A stretch of DNA of 64,000 nucleotides from TMP-86 sp031394735 (lineage in GTDB: Bacteria; Pseudomonadota; Gammaproteobacteria; Steroidobacterales; Steroidobacteraceae), in NCBI GenBank assembly GCA_031394735.1, contig JANMXI010000308.1:100491-164490 (forward strand), given 5' to 3'. A program made the position numbers and the translations under genes. This document shows positions 8,609 to 17,077 of this stretch, in pieces. The notes beneath the pieces were generated by a model. The model ran no database searches and was not told where the DNA came from. It saw only the letters and a list, made by a program, of their open reading frames with translations. The first letter of the stretch is position 1; every line of letters begins with the position of its first letter.

Positions 8609-8626
8609 GTCAATGGTTGTGTTGAC
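8609..8626. promoter_or_regulatory. Predicted operator (site 3)
   Basis: GTCAATGGTTGTGTTGAC matches the regional 18-bp palindrome with one mismatch in the left arm. Its right arm forms most of the TTGACA -35 box of the SDR promoter. Confidence 0.55.
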
Positions 8627-8649
8627 AGACTGTCGTCCCGGTGTATCAT
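8622..8649 (+). promoter_or_regulatory. Predicted sigma-70 promoter for the SDR gene at 8699
   Basis: TTGACA at 8622-8627, a 16-base spacer and TATCAT at 8644-8649. Operators overlap the -35 box and the expected start point, a layout typical of repression. Confidence 0.5.
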
Positions 8650-8652
8650 TGT

Positions 8653-8670
8653 ATCAACATATCCGTTGAT
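8653..8670. promoter_or_regulatory. Predicted operator (site 4)
   Basis: ATCAACATATCCGTTGAT has both arms intact and lies four bases after the predicted -10 element, covering the likely transcription start. Confidence 0.65.
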
Positions 8671-8698
8671 CAATGTTTCACCAAGGGAAGTTGCCTGC

Positions 8699-9502
8699 AT
8701 GACCGTGTCGTCCCACGCCGATCAATCCTTTCTTATGCGGCTGTTTTCCCTCGAGGGGAAAACGGCAATCGTCACCGGCGCCACCAGCGGCATAGGCCAG
8801 ATGATCGCCACGGCGTTGGTGCATGCGGGCGCGCGCACCTACGTCAATTCGCGCAAGGCCGACGCCTGCACGCGCCTCGCCGCCGAGCTCTCAGCGTCGG
8901 GTGAATGCCGGCCGTTGGCGGGTGATGTGGGAACCAAGGAAGGTTGCGTGAAGATCGGCGAAGCCTTCAGAGCGCAGGAATCCTCGCTCAACATCCTGGT
9001 CAACGCCGCCGGCTCCACCTGGGGCGCGCCCATCGAGGAATATCCGGATGCCGGCTGGGACAAGGTGATCGGCATCAACGTACGTGGCGTATTCAACCTC
9101 AGTGTGGCGCTGCTGAAGGAACTGCGCGCCGCAGCCACGGCTCAGGATCCGGCCCGCATCATCAACATCGGGTCGGTTCATGGCGATGTTGCACCGCCAT
9201 GGGAATCGTATGCCTACTCGAGCAGCAAGGCTGCGGTACATCACCTGACTCGCCACCTGGCCAAACGTTTGGGGCCCGAACACATCCTGGTGAATGCCAT
9301 CGCACCCGGGCCCTTTCCCAGCCGAATGATGGCGACCATGATCAAGGAGCAGGGCGACGAGTTGGTGCGCGAGACGGCCACCGGGCGCCTTGGTATTGCC
9401 GATGACATGGCCGGCATCGCAATCTATCTTGCCTCGCAAGCGGCGGCGAACGTCACGGGCGCCATCATCCCGGTTTGCGGCGGCTACGGAACTTTGCGCT
9501 GA
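8699..9502 (+). CDS. Short-chain dehydrogenase/reductase
   Basis: Protein of 267 aa of the classical SDR family, oxidising an alcohol or reducing a ketone with NAD(P). Cofactor motif TGATSGIGQ at about residue 28, then NAAG, and the catalytic YSSSKAA (Tyr and Lys). ATG 8699 has AAGGGAAG upstream, whereas an earlier in-frame TTG at 8666 lies inside operator site 4. It stands alone behind an operator-controlled promoter and converges with the esterase gene, overlapping it by 19 bases. It may act on the alcohol freed when the Baeyer-Villiger ester is hydrolysed. Confidence 0.85.
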   Translation: MTVSSHADQSFLMRLFSLEGKTAIVTGATSGIGQMIATALVHAGARTYVNSRKADACTRLAAELSASGECRPLAGDVGTKEGCVKIGEAFRAQESSLNILVNAAGSTWGAPIEEYPDAGWDKVIGINVRGVFNLSVALLKELRAAATAQDPARIINIGSVHGDVAPPWESYAYSSSKAAVHHLTRHLAKRLGPEHILVNAIAPGPFPSRMMATMIKEQGDELVRETATGRLGIADDMAGIAIYLASQAAANVTGAIIPVCGGYGTLR

Positions 9503-10434
9503 GCACCAGCGGGCGCCGCCAGCGCGGCGCGCATTCCGGCGGCAATGTCCTCGAGCGCCAGCGCGGCTGCCGGCGTCAACTGCGGCATGCCCGCAAAGCC
9601 GTGGATCATTCCCGCGTAGCGCTTCGCGGCGACGTTGACTCCCGCTGCGCGCAGACTTTCCGCGAATGCCTCCCCTTCGTCGCGCAGCGGGTCGAATTCG
9701 GCCGTCAGTAGAGTCGTCGGTGGAAGCCCCGCGAGCGCAGCCTGCATGACCGACGCACGAGGGTCGTTGACGCTCTCGGGGTCTGCCAGATACGAATTCC
9801 AGAACCATCGCAACGCAATTGGAGTGAGCAGGAATCCTGCGTTGAATTCCTGCATCGACGCGCTGGTGCAGGCCGGATCGATCATGGGGTAGAGCAGGGC
9901 AAGATGTTGCACCGGCTGATGGCGATCGCGGGCCTGCAGCGCCGTGGCGATGGCCAGGTTGCCGCCCGCGCTGTCGCCGCACACGCCGATCCGATGCGCG
10001 TCCACGCCCAACCGTTTCGCATTGGTGCGCATCCATTGCAACGCCTGAAGGCAATCCTCGAGCGGTCCTGGAAAGGGTGTTTCCGGCGCCCGCCGATAAT
10101 CCGCTGCGATGACGATCGCGCCTGAGTTCGCCGCAAGGGTCCGGCACATGGCGTCATGAGTATCCAGATCCCCGAGCACGAATCCCCCACCATGCAGGAA
10201 CAGAACGGCGGGAAGGGTCGGATCCGCACAGGGTCGGTATAGGCGCAGCGCGATTCCATTTGCCGCGGCGGTGGCAGCAGGTTCGACAGCATGGAGGGGC
10301 GCGGCCGGCGCCTGCGTTAGAAACGCCTTGTTGCCCGCGCGGAGGTCGGCGAGCGACACGCGCGAGGACGGCGGCCGCAGTTCGTTACGAGGATCGGCCA
10401 GCAGCGCTTGAAAGCAAGGATCGGGCACGGGCAC
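9484..10434 (-). CDS. Alpha/beta hydrolase, HSL-type esterase
   Basis: Protein of 316 aa of the hormone-sensitive-lipase (acetyl esterase) family. The oxyanion motif HGGGFVLGD and the nucleophile motif GDSAGG are intact. The catalytic Asp is in TAEFDPLRDEG and the His in GMIHGF. The gene starts with GTG at 10434, six bases after the stop of the upstream monooxygenase gene, so the two form a leftward operon. A monooxygenase that makes an ester next to an esterase that could cleave it is a common catabolic pairing. Substrate not identifiable from sequence. Confidence 0.85.
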   Translation of the reverse strand: MPVPDPCFQALLADPRNELRPPSSRVSLADLRAGNKAFLTQAPAAPLHAVEPAATAAANGIALRLYRPCADPTLPAVLFLHGGGFVLGDLDTHDAMCRTLAANSGAIVIAADYRRAPETPFPGPLEDCLQALQWMRTNAKRLGVDAHRIGVCGDSAGGNLAIATALQARDRHQPVQHLALLYPMIDPACTSASMQEFNAGFLLTPIALRWFWNSYLADPESVNDPRASVMQAALAGLPPTTLLTAEFDPLRDEGEAFAESLRAAGVNVAAKRYAGMIHGFAGMPQLTPAAALALEDIAAGMRAALAAPAGAQRKVP

Positions 10435-10440
10435 TCAAGC

Positions 10441-12039
10441 TCACCGAGCCGGTCGCAACGCAAAGCCCGTGTAGCCGTCTTCCGCGCACTGGTACAGCAG
10501 GCGGCGGTAGCCGCGCACGCCGCCCGAATAGGGCATGAACACGCGCGGTTTCCCCGCGACTTCAGCGCCGTTGTAAAAGGACGGCGTGGACGGGTAAAGC
10601 GTTTCCTGCGCGCGCTTGTTGACGTGCTCGATCCACTCCGACTCGGCGCGCGGCGTCGCCTCGAATTCAGTCAGGTGCGCGGATTTCATGTGCTGCAGGA
10701 GCGCGCCCAGCCAGTCGATCTGTTCCTCGGTCGACACCAGTACATTGCTCAGCAGTGACGGGCTTCCCGGTCCCACGACGATGAACAGATTGGGAAAGGC
10801 AGCCACCGCGATGCCCAGATGATTCACGGGGCCCTCGCTCCACTTCTTCTGCAATGCAAGTCTGCCACGGCCTAGGATGTCCGGCTTGAGCAGCGAACCG
10901 GTGAAGGCATCGAAGCCGGTGGCAAAGATGATGATGTCGAATTTGCGCAAGCCGTCGCTGGTGCGAAGCCCCTCGGGTGTGAACTCCTGAATGGGCGTTT
11001 CGCGTAAGTCCACCAGCTCGACATTGTCGCGGTTGAAAGTTTGGAAATAGCCGCTGTCCACCGATGGCCGACGGGCGCCGAACGGAAAGCCCTTGGGCGT
11101 CAGCTTGTCGCGCACCACCGGGTCGTTGACGGCGAGCGCAATCTTGCGGCGGATGAAATCTGCCGCCGTATCGTTTGCGGGCTTCGACAGCAGCAGGTCA
11201 TGGTAGGAAAGCGCGAACCCGAAACCCAGGCGGTTCCATGCCGCTTCGTATGCCGCCTCGCGCTCTGCCGGCGATGCCTCCAGTGCGGATTGCTTGTTGG
11301 GAATGAACCCCAAGCCGCTGGGCGAATTCCTGGCTTGCTCGCGCCTCGTCGGGTAGCCGGCTTTGACCTGACGATCTTCCTCGTCGGACACCGGAGCGTT
11401 CGCGGCCGGGATGCTGTAGTTGGCCGTGCGCTGAAAGACGCTCAAGTGCTGCGCCTGCCGCGCGATCACCGGCGTCATTTGCATGCCGGAGGATCCGGTG
11501 CCGATGATGGCGACGCGTTTGCCGGCGAACGATACTGCGTGCTTGGGCCATTCGCCGCTGTGATAGACCTCGCCGCGGAAGGTGTCCTGCCCGGGATAGG
11601 CCGCGCGCTTGGGTGTGGATAGCTGCCCGACGCACATGACGAGAAATTGTGCGTCCCAGGAGCGGTCATCCTGGGTCTTGATGGTCCACCGCGAGGCGGC
11701 CTCGTCAAAGCGCGCCTCGGTCATCCGCGTGTTCAGCTCGACGTCCCGGCGCAGATCGAAGCGCTCTGCCACGTGGTGGATGTAGCGCAGGATCTCGGGT
11801 TGCAGCGCGTAGCGCTCGCTCCAGCGCCATTCCTGCTCGAGTGTGGGGGAGAAGCGGTACGAGTAATCGAAGCTCTCCACGTCGCAGCGCGCGCCCGGAT
11901 AGCCGTTGAAGTACCAGACACCGCCGACGTCTGCTCCGGCCTCCAAGACCTTCACCGAGTATCCCAGCCCGCGCAGTGTGTGCAGAGCCCGCAGGCCTGC
12001 AAACCCGGCGCCTACGACGATGACGTCAACTACCTTCAT
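10441..12039 (-). CDS. Type I Baeyer-Villiger monooxygenase
   Basis: Flavoprotein of 532 aa without the N-terminal extension seen in the enzyme at 1396, so closer in layout to cyclohexanone or phenylacetone monooxygenases. FAD motif GAGFAGLR near residue 10, family fingerprint FRGEVYHSGEWP near residues 154-165, then the NADPH motif GTGSSG. ATG 12039 has AAGGGG six bases upstream; an ATG 11 codons earlier has none. Its predicted promoter lies beside three operators shared with the divergent TonB receptor operon. It probably converts a ketone intermediate to an ester that the neighbouring esterase hydrolyses. Confidence 0.9.
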   Translation of the reverse strand: MKVVDVIVVGAGFAGLRALHTLRGLGYSVKVLEAGADVGGVWYFNGYPGARCDVESFDYSYRFSPTLEQEWRWSERYALQPEILRYIHHVAERFDLRRDVELNTRMTEARFDEAASRWTIKTQDDRSWDAQFLVMCVGQLSTPKRAAYPGQDTFRGEVYHSGEWPKHAVSFAGKRVAIIGTGSSGMQMTPVIARQAQHLSVFQRTANYSIPAANAPVSDEEDRQVKAGYPTRREQARNSPSGLGFIPNKQSALEASPAEREAAYEAAWNRLGFGFALSYHDLLLSKPANDTAADFIRRKIALAVNDPVVRDKLTPKGFPFGARRPSVDSGYFQTFNRDNVELVDLRETPIQEFTPEGLRTSDGLRKFDIIIFATGFDAFTGSLLKPDILGRGRLALQKKWSEGPVNHLGIAVAAFPNLFIVVGPGSPSLLSNVLVSTEEQIDWLGALLQHMKSAHLTEFEATPRAESEWIEHVNKRAQETLYPSTPSFYNGAEVAGKPRVFMPYSGGVRGYRRLLYQCAEDGYTGFALRPAR

Positions 12040-12067
12040 GCCATGCCCCTTGGATACTTCAAGCCCA

Positions 12068-12097
12068 AGCATATTGCGCTGATTGGCGCCTAGTCAA
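12068..12097 (-). promoter_or_regulatory. Predicted promoter of the second monooxygenase operon
   Basis: On the minus strand TTGACT (12097-12092) and TATGCT (12073-12068) are separated by 18 bases. The -35 box overlaps operator site 5. The match is moderate. Confidence 0.35.
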
Positions 12098-12110
12098 CAG
12101 AATCGTGGAA
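12093..12110. promoter_or_regulatory. Predicted operator (site 5)
   Basis: GTCAACAGAATCGTGGAA has a perfect left arm and one mismatch in the right arm. It is the first of three sites whose starts are exactly 21 bp apart. Confidence 0.55.
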
Positions 12111-12113
12111 TAA

Positions 12114-12131
12114 ATCAACGATATCGTAGCC
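12114..12131. promoter_or_regulatory. Predicted operator (site 6)
   Basis: ATCAACGATATCGTAGCC has a perfect left arm and a degenerate right arm. It is the middle of three copies spaced 21 bp, two helical turns, so bound proteins would sit on one face of the DNA. Confidence 0.5.
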
Positions 12132-12134
12132 GTA

Positions 12135-12152
12135 GTCAACAGCATAGTTGAC
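12135..12152. promoter_or_regulatory. Predicted operator (site 7)
   Basis: GTCAACAGCATAGTTGAC has both arms perfect. The right arm overlaps the TTGACA -35 box of the TonB receptor promoter. Confidence 0.7.
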
Positions 12153-12176
12153 AAGTGGTGGTGATGGGCTTATAAA
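12148..12176 (+). promoter_or_regulatory. Strong predicted sigma-70 promoter of the TonB receptor operon
   Basis: TTGACA at 12148-12153, a 17-base spacer and TATAAA at 12171-12176. This is the best promoter match in the window and is overlapped by operator site 7. About 115 bases of leader follow. Confidence 0.65.
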
Positions 12177-12269
12177 TCGCTCCAAGCTGGGCGCGCTGCC
12201 GACGGTTTTGAAGGGCGGCGGAGCCTCAATAGTCGTAGAGAAAACGTCATAACTTTTTGAGCTTACGTT

Positions 12270-12285
12270 TCCCGCGCGAGCGGGA
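12270..12285 (+). promoter_or_regulatory. Leader stem-loop before the TonB receptor start
   Basis: TCCCGC and GCGGGA pair as a six-base stem closing a GCGA (GNRA) tetraloop. It lies just upstream of the AAGGGGG ribosome site and 15 bases before the GTG start, where it could influence translation or mRNA stability. Confidence 0.35.
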
Positions 12286-12299
12286 GTCAAGGGGGTTTT

Positions 12300-14684
12300 G
12301 TGAAGAAACGAATTTGCGTCGCGGCTTGTGCAGCAGCGTTATTGGCCACTTTTCAGTTTTCCACTGCTGCTGCGCAAACCGCAGCTTCCGGCGACCAGTC
12401 GCAGGCCGCACCGGCCGATCAAGCCATGGAAGAGATCATCGTGACAGCGCAGCGGCGCTCGGAAAGCCTGGAGCGCACACCCGTCGCGATTTCGGCCATC
12501 AGTGCGGACTCTTTGGCGCGGCAGGCCATCGTCACGGAATCCGACTTGCAGAATTCAGTGCCCGGCCTGTCGGTCAAGGCATCGCAGGGCAGCAACCAGC
12601 TCAACTACTCGTTGCGCGGACAAACCGTCGATGCCTTCACGAGCTCCCGGCCCAGCGTGCTGCCGTACGTGAATGAAGTGCAGGTGGGCGGCTCCGGCTC
12701 CACCGCCTTTTACGACTTGCAGTCCGTGCAGGTGCTCAAAGGTCCGCAGGGCACGCTGTTCGGCCGCAACTCCACCGGCGGCGCGGTACTGTTCACCACC
12801 GCGAAGCCCACCAATGAGTTCGGCGGCTACGCCAGCGTGCGCGGTGGCAATTACAGTCATGTTCAGGTGGAGGCCGCAGTCAATGCGCCCATCATCGACG
12901 ATAAGGTTCTGTTGCGCGTGGCCGGCTTCTTTCAGCGCCGCGATGGATTCCAGGAGAACCTGGTCAACGGCCAGACGCTGGGCGACGTGCGCAAGGAAAA
13001 CGTACGCGTCAGCCTGACCCTCAAGCCGCGGGACGGCATCAGGAACGACCTGGTCATCGATTACGCGCATGCCGGCGGCAACAATATGACGGGTGTGGTG
13101 TACAACATTCTGTCGCTCGCTCAGAACAGACCGGGGTTCCCGTTCGTACCGAACAATTTCCTGTACTCGCCGGCATTCTTCGATGGCGCGCTGGGTGCGG
13201 GTGGCTGGAATGCCTTCCTCGCCGCGCATCCCGGTGCGGATCCGGATGGCATCGTGGCGTTCACGGCCAAGCAGCAGGCACGCGGACCCTTCAAGGTCAG
13301 CACCGATGCGCCGAATTTTCACACGGCCAATACCTTCACCGCCTCGAATATCACGATGTTCGACATTGGTGAAGATACCCAGATCAAGAACATCATCGGT
13401 TTCACGCATCGCAAGGGCAACGATGCCGGTGAGTTCGACGGCACGCCGTATCCGGCCGACAGCAACGGCTTCGGTGGGCGTGGCGGCACACTGCGGCAGC
13501 TGTCCGAAGAAGTGCAATTGATCGGCAAGGCGGCGCAGGGCAAGTTGGCCTACGTCACCGGCCTGTATTTCACCGACGAGAAGGACGAGACGCGTTCTGA
13601 GAGTGACTTGTTCGACCTGTCGCCCATTGCGCCCGCAACCGTGCAGATCAACGATGGCATCACCAAGAACAAGACGTATGCGGGATACGGCCAAGGAACG
13701 TTGGATATCAGCGACAAGACCGGCATTCAGGGCCTCGGCATCACTCTCGGCGCGCGGTATTCGTCTGAGAAGGTGACGTTCACGCACCTGGCGGATGATC
13801 AGTACGTGGCCAACCCGCCTCCTCTGGGCGCGACGTTTGTCAATCCGCTCAGCGACACGTTCAAGAAGTTCAGCTGGCAGATCGGCGTGCAGGAGCAGCT
13901 CAATGACAATGTGCTGCTGTACCTGGTTTCGCGGCGCAGTTTCCGCAGCGGCGGTTTCAACTACTTTGCTCCGCCGTTGGCGGGCTTCGGCAATGCTGGC
14001 GGCAGCGAATACAAGCCGGAAACCGCGACCGACGTTGAAATCGGCACCAAGTTCAAGGGTGAGATCGGCGGCATGCCCGCGCGTGTGAACGTCGCCGCCT
14101 ACAACATGTGGGTGAAGGACGTACAGCGCGCGAACTACGTGTCGATCTTTGGCGCTCTGGCGGGCATCACCGTGAACGTGCCAAAAGCCAAGATCCAAGG
14201 CATCGAGATCGACGGCGCCATCAATCCCACGACGTGGCTGAGCCTGGGCGGCAACGTCAATTTCACCAACGCCAAATTCACCGACAATCTGGTGTCGGTG
14301 CTCGGCAACCCGGCGGTGGCGTTCGATACCTACCCGGATACGCCGCGCTGGTCTGGGCTGCTATACGCGGAAGTGACCGCGCCGGTGAGCGCCAACCTGC
14401 ATGCCACTTTCCGCGCCGACCTGTATGACCAGACGTCGACTTATTTCAGTTCGACTGGCAATACGCTGAATCCAGGAACGCAGATCCCCTCCTACGCAGT
14501 CGCGAACTTCCGGTTGGGACTGGAGGACGCGCAGGGTCACTGGGGTGTGGCCGCGGTGCTCAAGAATGCCTTCAATCGGGTTTACTACGTCGGCGGAATC
14601 GGCTTCACCAGTCTGTTTGCGGTCAACACCGTAGTGCCGGGTGATCCGCGCACGGTCGTGGTGGAAGCCCGCTACAAATTCTAA
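12300..14684 (+). CDS. TonB-dependent outer-membrane receptor
   Basis: Protein of 794 aa. Signal peptide of about 26 residues (MKKRICVAAC start, cut near AAAQ), a TonB-box-like EEIIVTAQRR near residue 43, a plug domain with QVLKGPQGTLFGRNSTGGA, then a beta-barrel ending in VEARYKF with the usual terminal Phe. It should import a substrate across the outer membrane using TonB energy. It heads an operon of catabolic genes, so the ligand is more likely the growth substrate than a siderophore. GTG start at 12300 with AAGGGGG upstream. Expression is probably controlled by the 12093-12152 operator array. Confidence 0.92.
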   Translation: MKKRICVAACAAALLATFQFSTAAAQTAASGDQSQAAPADQAMEEIIVTAQRRSESLERTPVAISAISADSLARQAIVTESDLQNSVPGLSVKASQGSNQLNYSLRGQTVDAFTSSRPSVLPYVNEVQVGGSGSTAFYDLQSVQVLKGPQGTLFGRNSTGGAVLFTTAKPTNEFGGYASVRGGNYSHVQVEAAVNAPIIDDKVLLRVAGFFQRRDGFQENLVNGQTLGDVRKENVRVSLTLKPRDGIRNDLVIDYAHAGGNNMTGVVYNILSLAQNRPGFPFVPNNFLYSPAFFDGALGAGGWNAFLAAHPGADPDGIVAFTAKQQARGPFKVSTDAPNFHTANTFTASNITMFDIGEDTQIKNIIGFTHRKGNDAGEFDGTPYPADSNGFGGRGGTLRQLSEEVQLIGKAAQGKLAYVTGLYFTDEKDETRSESDLFDLSPIAPATVQINDGITKNKTYAGYGQGTLDISDKTGIQGLGITLGARYSSEKVTFTHLADDQYVANPPPLGATFVNPLSDTFKKFSWQIGVQEQLNDNVLLYLVSRRSFRSGGFNYFAPPLAGFGNAGGSEYKPETATDVEIGTKFKGEIGGMPARVNVAAYNMWVKDVQRANYVSIFGALAGITVNVPKAKIQGIEIDGAINPTTWLSLGGNVNFTNAKFTDNLVSVLGNPAVAFDTYPDTPRWSGLLYAEVTAPVSANLHATFRADLYDQTSTYFSSTGNTLNPGTQIPSYAVANFRLGLEDAQGHWGVAAVLKNAFNRVYYVGGIGFTSLFAVNTVVPGDPRTVVVEARYKF

Positions 14685-14703
14685 AGGCGGAAGTGAGCAC
14701 GCC

Positions 14704-15366
14704 ATGCGCTTCACGCTGATCAACGCCCGGCCCAGTCCCTTCGGGCGGAAGATTGCGATCGCGCTGATCGAGAAAGGGCTGAGTTACGACGTGCGCTATG
14801 ACGTTCCGTGGGGACCGGAAACGTGCACGCCGCAATTCAGCCCGATTCAGCAACTGCCCATTTTGCTCAATGAGGGTGGCGAAGCGATTTACGATTCGAC
14901 CTACATCCTGGAATGGCTGGAAGGCCGGTTTCCTGCGCCGCCGCTGCTGCCGGCGGATGTCGATGCGCGACTCGCCGCGAAGAAGCGCCAGATGCTCGGT
15001 GAACGGCTGATGGAAATCGCGCAAAGCCTGATATTCGAAATGCATCGGCCCGACCCCAGCTCCGCGTGGGTCGGGCGCCAGACGCGCAAGGTGTTGGGGG
15101 GGTTGGCCGAATTGGAACGCCTGCACGCAGGACGGCACACCAGCGCAGCAACGGCCATCGATCTGGGTGATATCGCAGTAGGCACCACGGCGTTGATTTT
15201 TGAGTTTGCGGTGGCGGCAGGCTTGAGTCCGCCCATCGATGCGCTGGTTTGGCGAGGGCGGTATCCGCACTTGACTAAATTCATGCTCGGACTTGAGCAA
15301 CGGCCGTCATTTGCCGCGACGACACCGGAAAACATGAACGTCGATCTACAGGCGACAGTCAATTAG
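14704..15366 (+). CDS. Glutathione S-transferase family protein
   Basis: Protein of 220 aa. The N-terminal thioredoxin-like domain (residues about 1-80) has NARPSPFGRKIAIAL, with a Ser in the position where catalytic Ser or Cys sits, then QQLPILLNEGGEAIYDSTYILEWLE, the cis-Pro and glutathione-binding region. An all-helical C-terminal domain follows. It may conjugate, isomerise or cleave an intermediate of the pathway with glutathione. It lies 19 bases after the TonB receptor gene and 12 before an SDR gene, in the same operon. Class and substrate not assigned. Confidence 0.8.
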   Translation: MRFTLINARPSPFGRKIAIALIEKGLSYDVRYDVPWGPETCTPQFSPIQQLPILLNEGGEAIYDSTYILEWLEGRFPAPPLLPADVDARLAAKKRQMLGERLMEIAQSLIFEMHRPDPSSAWVGRQTRKVLGGLAELERLHAGRHTSAATAIDLGDIAVGTTALIFEFAVAAGLSPPIDALVWRGRYPHLTKFMLGLEQRPSFAATTPENMNVDLQATVN

Positions 15367-15378
15367 AAGGCGGGTGAT

Positions 15379-16128
15379 ATGAATCGATTGAAAGGCAAGA
15401 TTGCACTGATCACCGGCGCGGCGCGCGGCATGGGCGAGTCGCATGCGCGCGGTTTTGTGGCCGAAGGCGCCAAGGTCATCATGACCGACGTCAACACCAA
15501 ACTCGGCGCGGCGGTGGCCGCCGACATCGGACCCGATGCGCTATTCATCGAGCATGACGTGGCCAGCCTGGAAGACTGGCGCCGCGTCCTCGCGCAGGGC
15601 GAAGCCAAGTTTGGCACCGTCAACGTGCTGGTGAACAACGCCGGCATCTTGGGCCCGCTGGGCATCAAGGCGGCCGAACTCCTGGAAGCCGACTACCTGA
15701 AGGTTTGCGCTGTCAATCAACACTCGGTGTTCTTGGGGATGCACGTGGTCATTCCTTCGATGCTGCGAGCAGGCAAGGGCTCCATCGTCAACATCTCCTC
15801 CATCTCCGGCATCGTCGCCAACTACGGCGCCCCCAATGTGGCGTATGTCGGCACCAAATTCGCCGTGCGCGGCCTGACCAAGGCGGCCGCCATGGAATAC
15901 GCGCCCAACAACATCCGCGTGAACTCCGTGCATCCCGGCTTCATCATGACGCCGATGATGGTGGAAGCCACGGATGAGAAGGGCGGCGACGGACTGTCGT
16001 TGATTCCGATGGGGCGGATCGCCGAACCCCAGGAAGTCACCAACTTAGTTCTATTTCTCGCCTCTGATGAGGCTTCCTATATCACCGGCAGCGAACACGT
16101 GATCGATGCCGGCATGTCATCCCGATAA
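15379..16128 (+). CDS. Short-chain dehydrogenase/reductase
   Basis: Classical SDR of 249 aa: TGAARGMGESHA at the cofactor site, NNAG, SSISG, and the catalytic pair in YVGTKFA. An Asp ends the second strand (MTDVNTK), which favours NAD. It resembles hydroxysteroid-dehydrogenase-type SDRs in general pattern, but no substrate can be read from this. It follows the GST gene by 12 bases in the TonB-led operon. Confidence 0.85.
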   Translation: MNRLKGKIALITGAARGMGESHARGFVAEGAKVIMTDVNTKLGAAVAADIGPDALFIEHDVASLEDWRRVLAQGEAKFGTVNVLVNNAGILGPLGIKAAELLEADYLKVCAVNQHSVFLGMHVVIPSMLRAGKGSIVNISSISGIVANYGAPNVAYVGTKFAVRGLTKAAAMEYAPNNIRVNSVHPGFIMTPMMVEATDEKGGDGLSLIPMGRIAEPQEVTNLVLFLASDEASYITGSEHVIDAGMSSR

Positions 16129-16145
16129 ACGCAACGAGGCATCCC

Positions 16146-17060
16146 ATGGATTTCGAAACCATCATTTACAAGAAGGAAGGGCGGATTGCCACGGTCACGT
16201 TGAACCGGCCTGAAAAGGGCAACGCTCTGTCAGTCAAGCTGCGCGACGAATTGGATCTGGTCATGGACGACCTCGACGAAGACGATGAGACGCGCGTTCT
16301 CATCGTCAATGCCGCGGGCAATCATTTCAGCACCGGCTACGATCTGAACGAGTTTTCCTATTTGTGGGACAAGGACGGCGGCATCAACGAAGTGCAGAAA
16401 CGTCCGCATCGCCGCGCGCCCATCTGGTCGCGACGCGAGTTCCACCTGTCGCGTGAACGCTGGATGCGGTTGTTCCGTCTGCGTCAGGCAACCATCGGCG
16501 TCGTCCACGGACATTGCGTGGCCGGCGGCCTGGATTTGATCGGCGTGCTGGACATCGTGTTCTGCGCGGACGATGCACGCCTGGGCCAGCCCGAAGCGCG
16601 CGCCATGGGCGAATTGCATGTCTTTGCGATGTGGCCGCTGCATCTGGGCATGCGCAAGACCAAGGAATGGCTGCTGACCGGCGACAACATGACGGGCGCC
16701 GAGGCGGCGGACCTGGGTCTGGTGAACAAGGCGGTGCCGCGCGTTGAGGTGGATGCGGTGGCGCGGGCATACGCGGAACGCGTGGCGAACGTGCCGCTGG
16801 ATGCCATTTACTCGCACAAGGAATGCACCAATCGCTGGTTTGAAGCCACGGGAATGGCGGCCGGAATGGCGGCGGCGAACGACCTCGATGCCATGGGCAT
16901 CGCCAGTCCCAGCATGGATGACTTCAACAAGATCTGGAAGGAGGGCGGCGTGAGGCCGGCGGTACGCGCGCGTGACCGACCCTTCACCGAGCATCGCACG
17001 TATTGGGATGCGTACCTTGCCTCCAAGGCCAAGAAGGACGGCGCGCCCAACAAGCCGTAG
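16146..17060 (+). CDS. Enoyl-CoA hydratase/isomerase family protein, variant active site
   Basis: Crotonase of 304 aa, longer than usual because of an insert of some 40 residues around 78-118 (KRPHRRAPIWSRREF region) and a C-terminal tail. Oxyanion segments FSTGYDLNEF and CVAGGLDLIG are present. Where classical hydratases have Glu in GGCEL, this has Asp (GGLDL); the second position keeps Glu (GQPEAR). The change suggests chemistry other than simple hydration, such as ring-opening hydrolysis or isomerisation. It sits between SDR and CoA-ligase genes in the TonB-led operon. Confidence 0.85.
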   Translation: MDFETIIYKKEGRIATVTLNRPEKGNALSVKLRDELDLVMDDLDEDDETRVLIVNAAGNHFSTGYDLNEFSYLWDKDGGINEVQKRPHRRAPIWSRREFHLSRERWMRLFRLRQATIGVVHGHCVAGGLDLIGVLDIVFCADDARLGQPEARAMGELHVFAMWPLHLGMRKTKEWLLTGDNMTGAEAADLGLVNKAVPRVEVDAVARAYAERVANVPLDAIYSHKECTNRWFEATGMAAGMAAANDLDAMGIASPSMDDFNKIWKEGGVRPAVRARDRPFTEHRTYWDAYLASKAKKDGAPNKP

Positions 17061-17077
17061 GTGCAGGCGCACTCATC

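Noticed and set aside
8891..10147. Minus-strand frame of 418 codons spanning the SDR and esterase genes
   Set aside because: It runs antisense to the SDR and out of frame with the esterase, both of which have complete catalytic motifs.
12555..14198. Minus-strand open frame of 547 codons inside the TonB receptor gene
   Set aside because: The plus strand encodes a clear receptor; the antisense frame has no domain pattern, no signal and no ribosome site.
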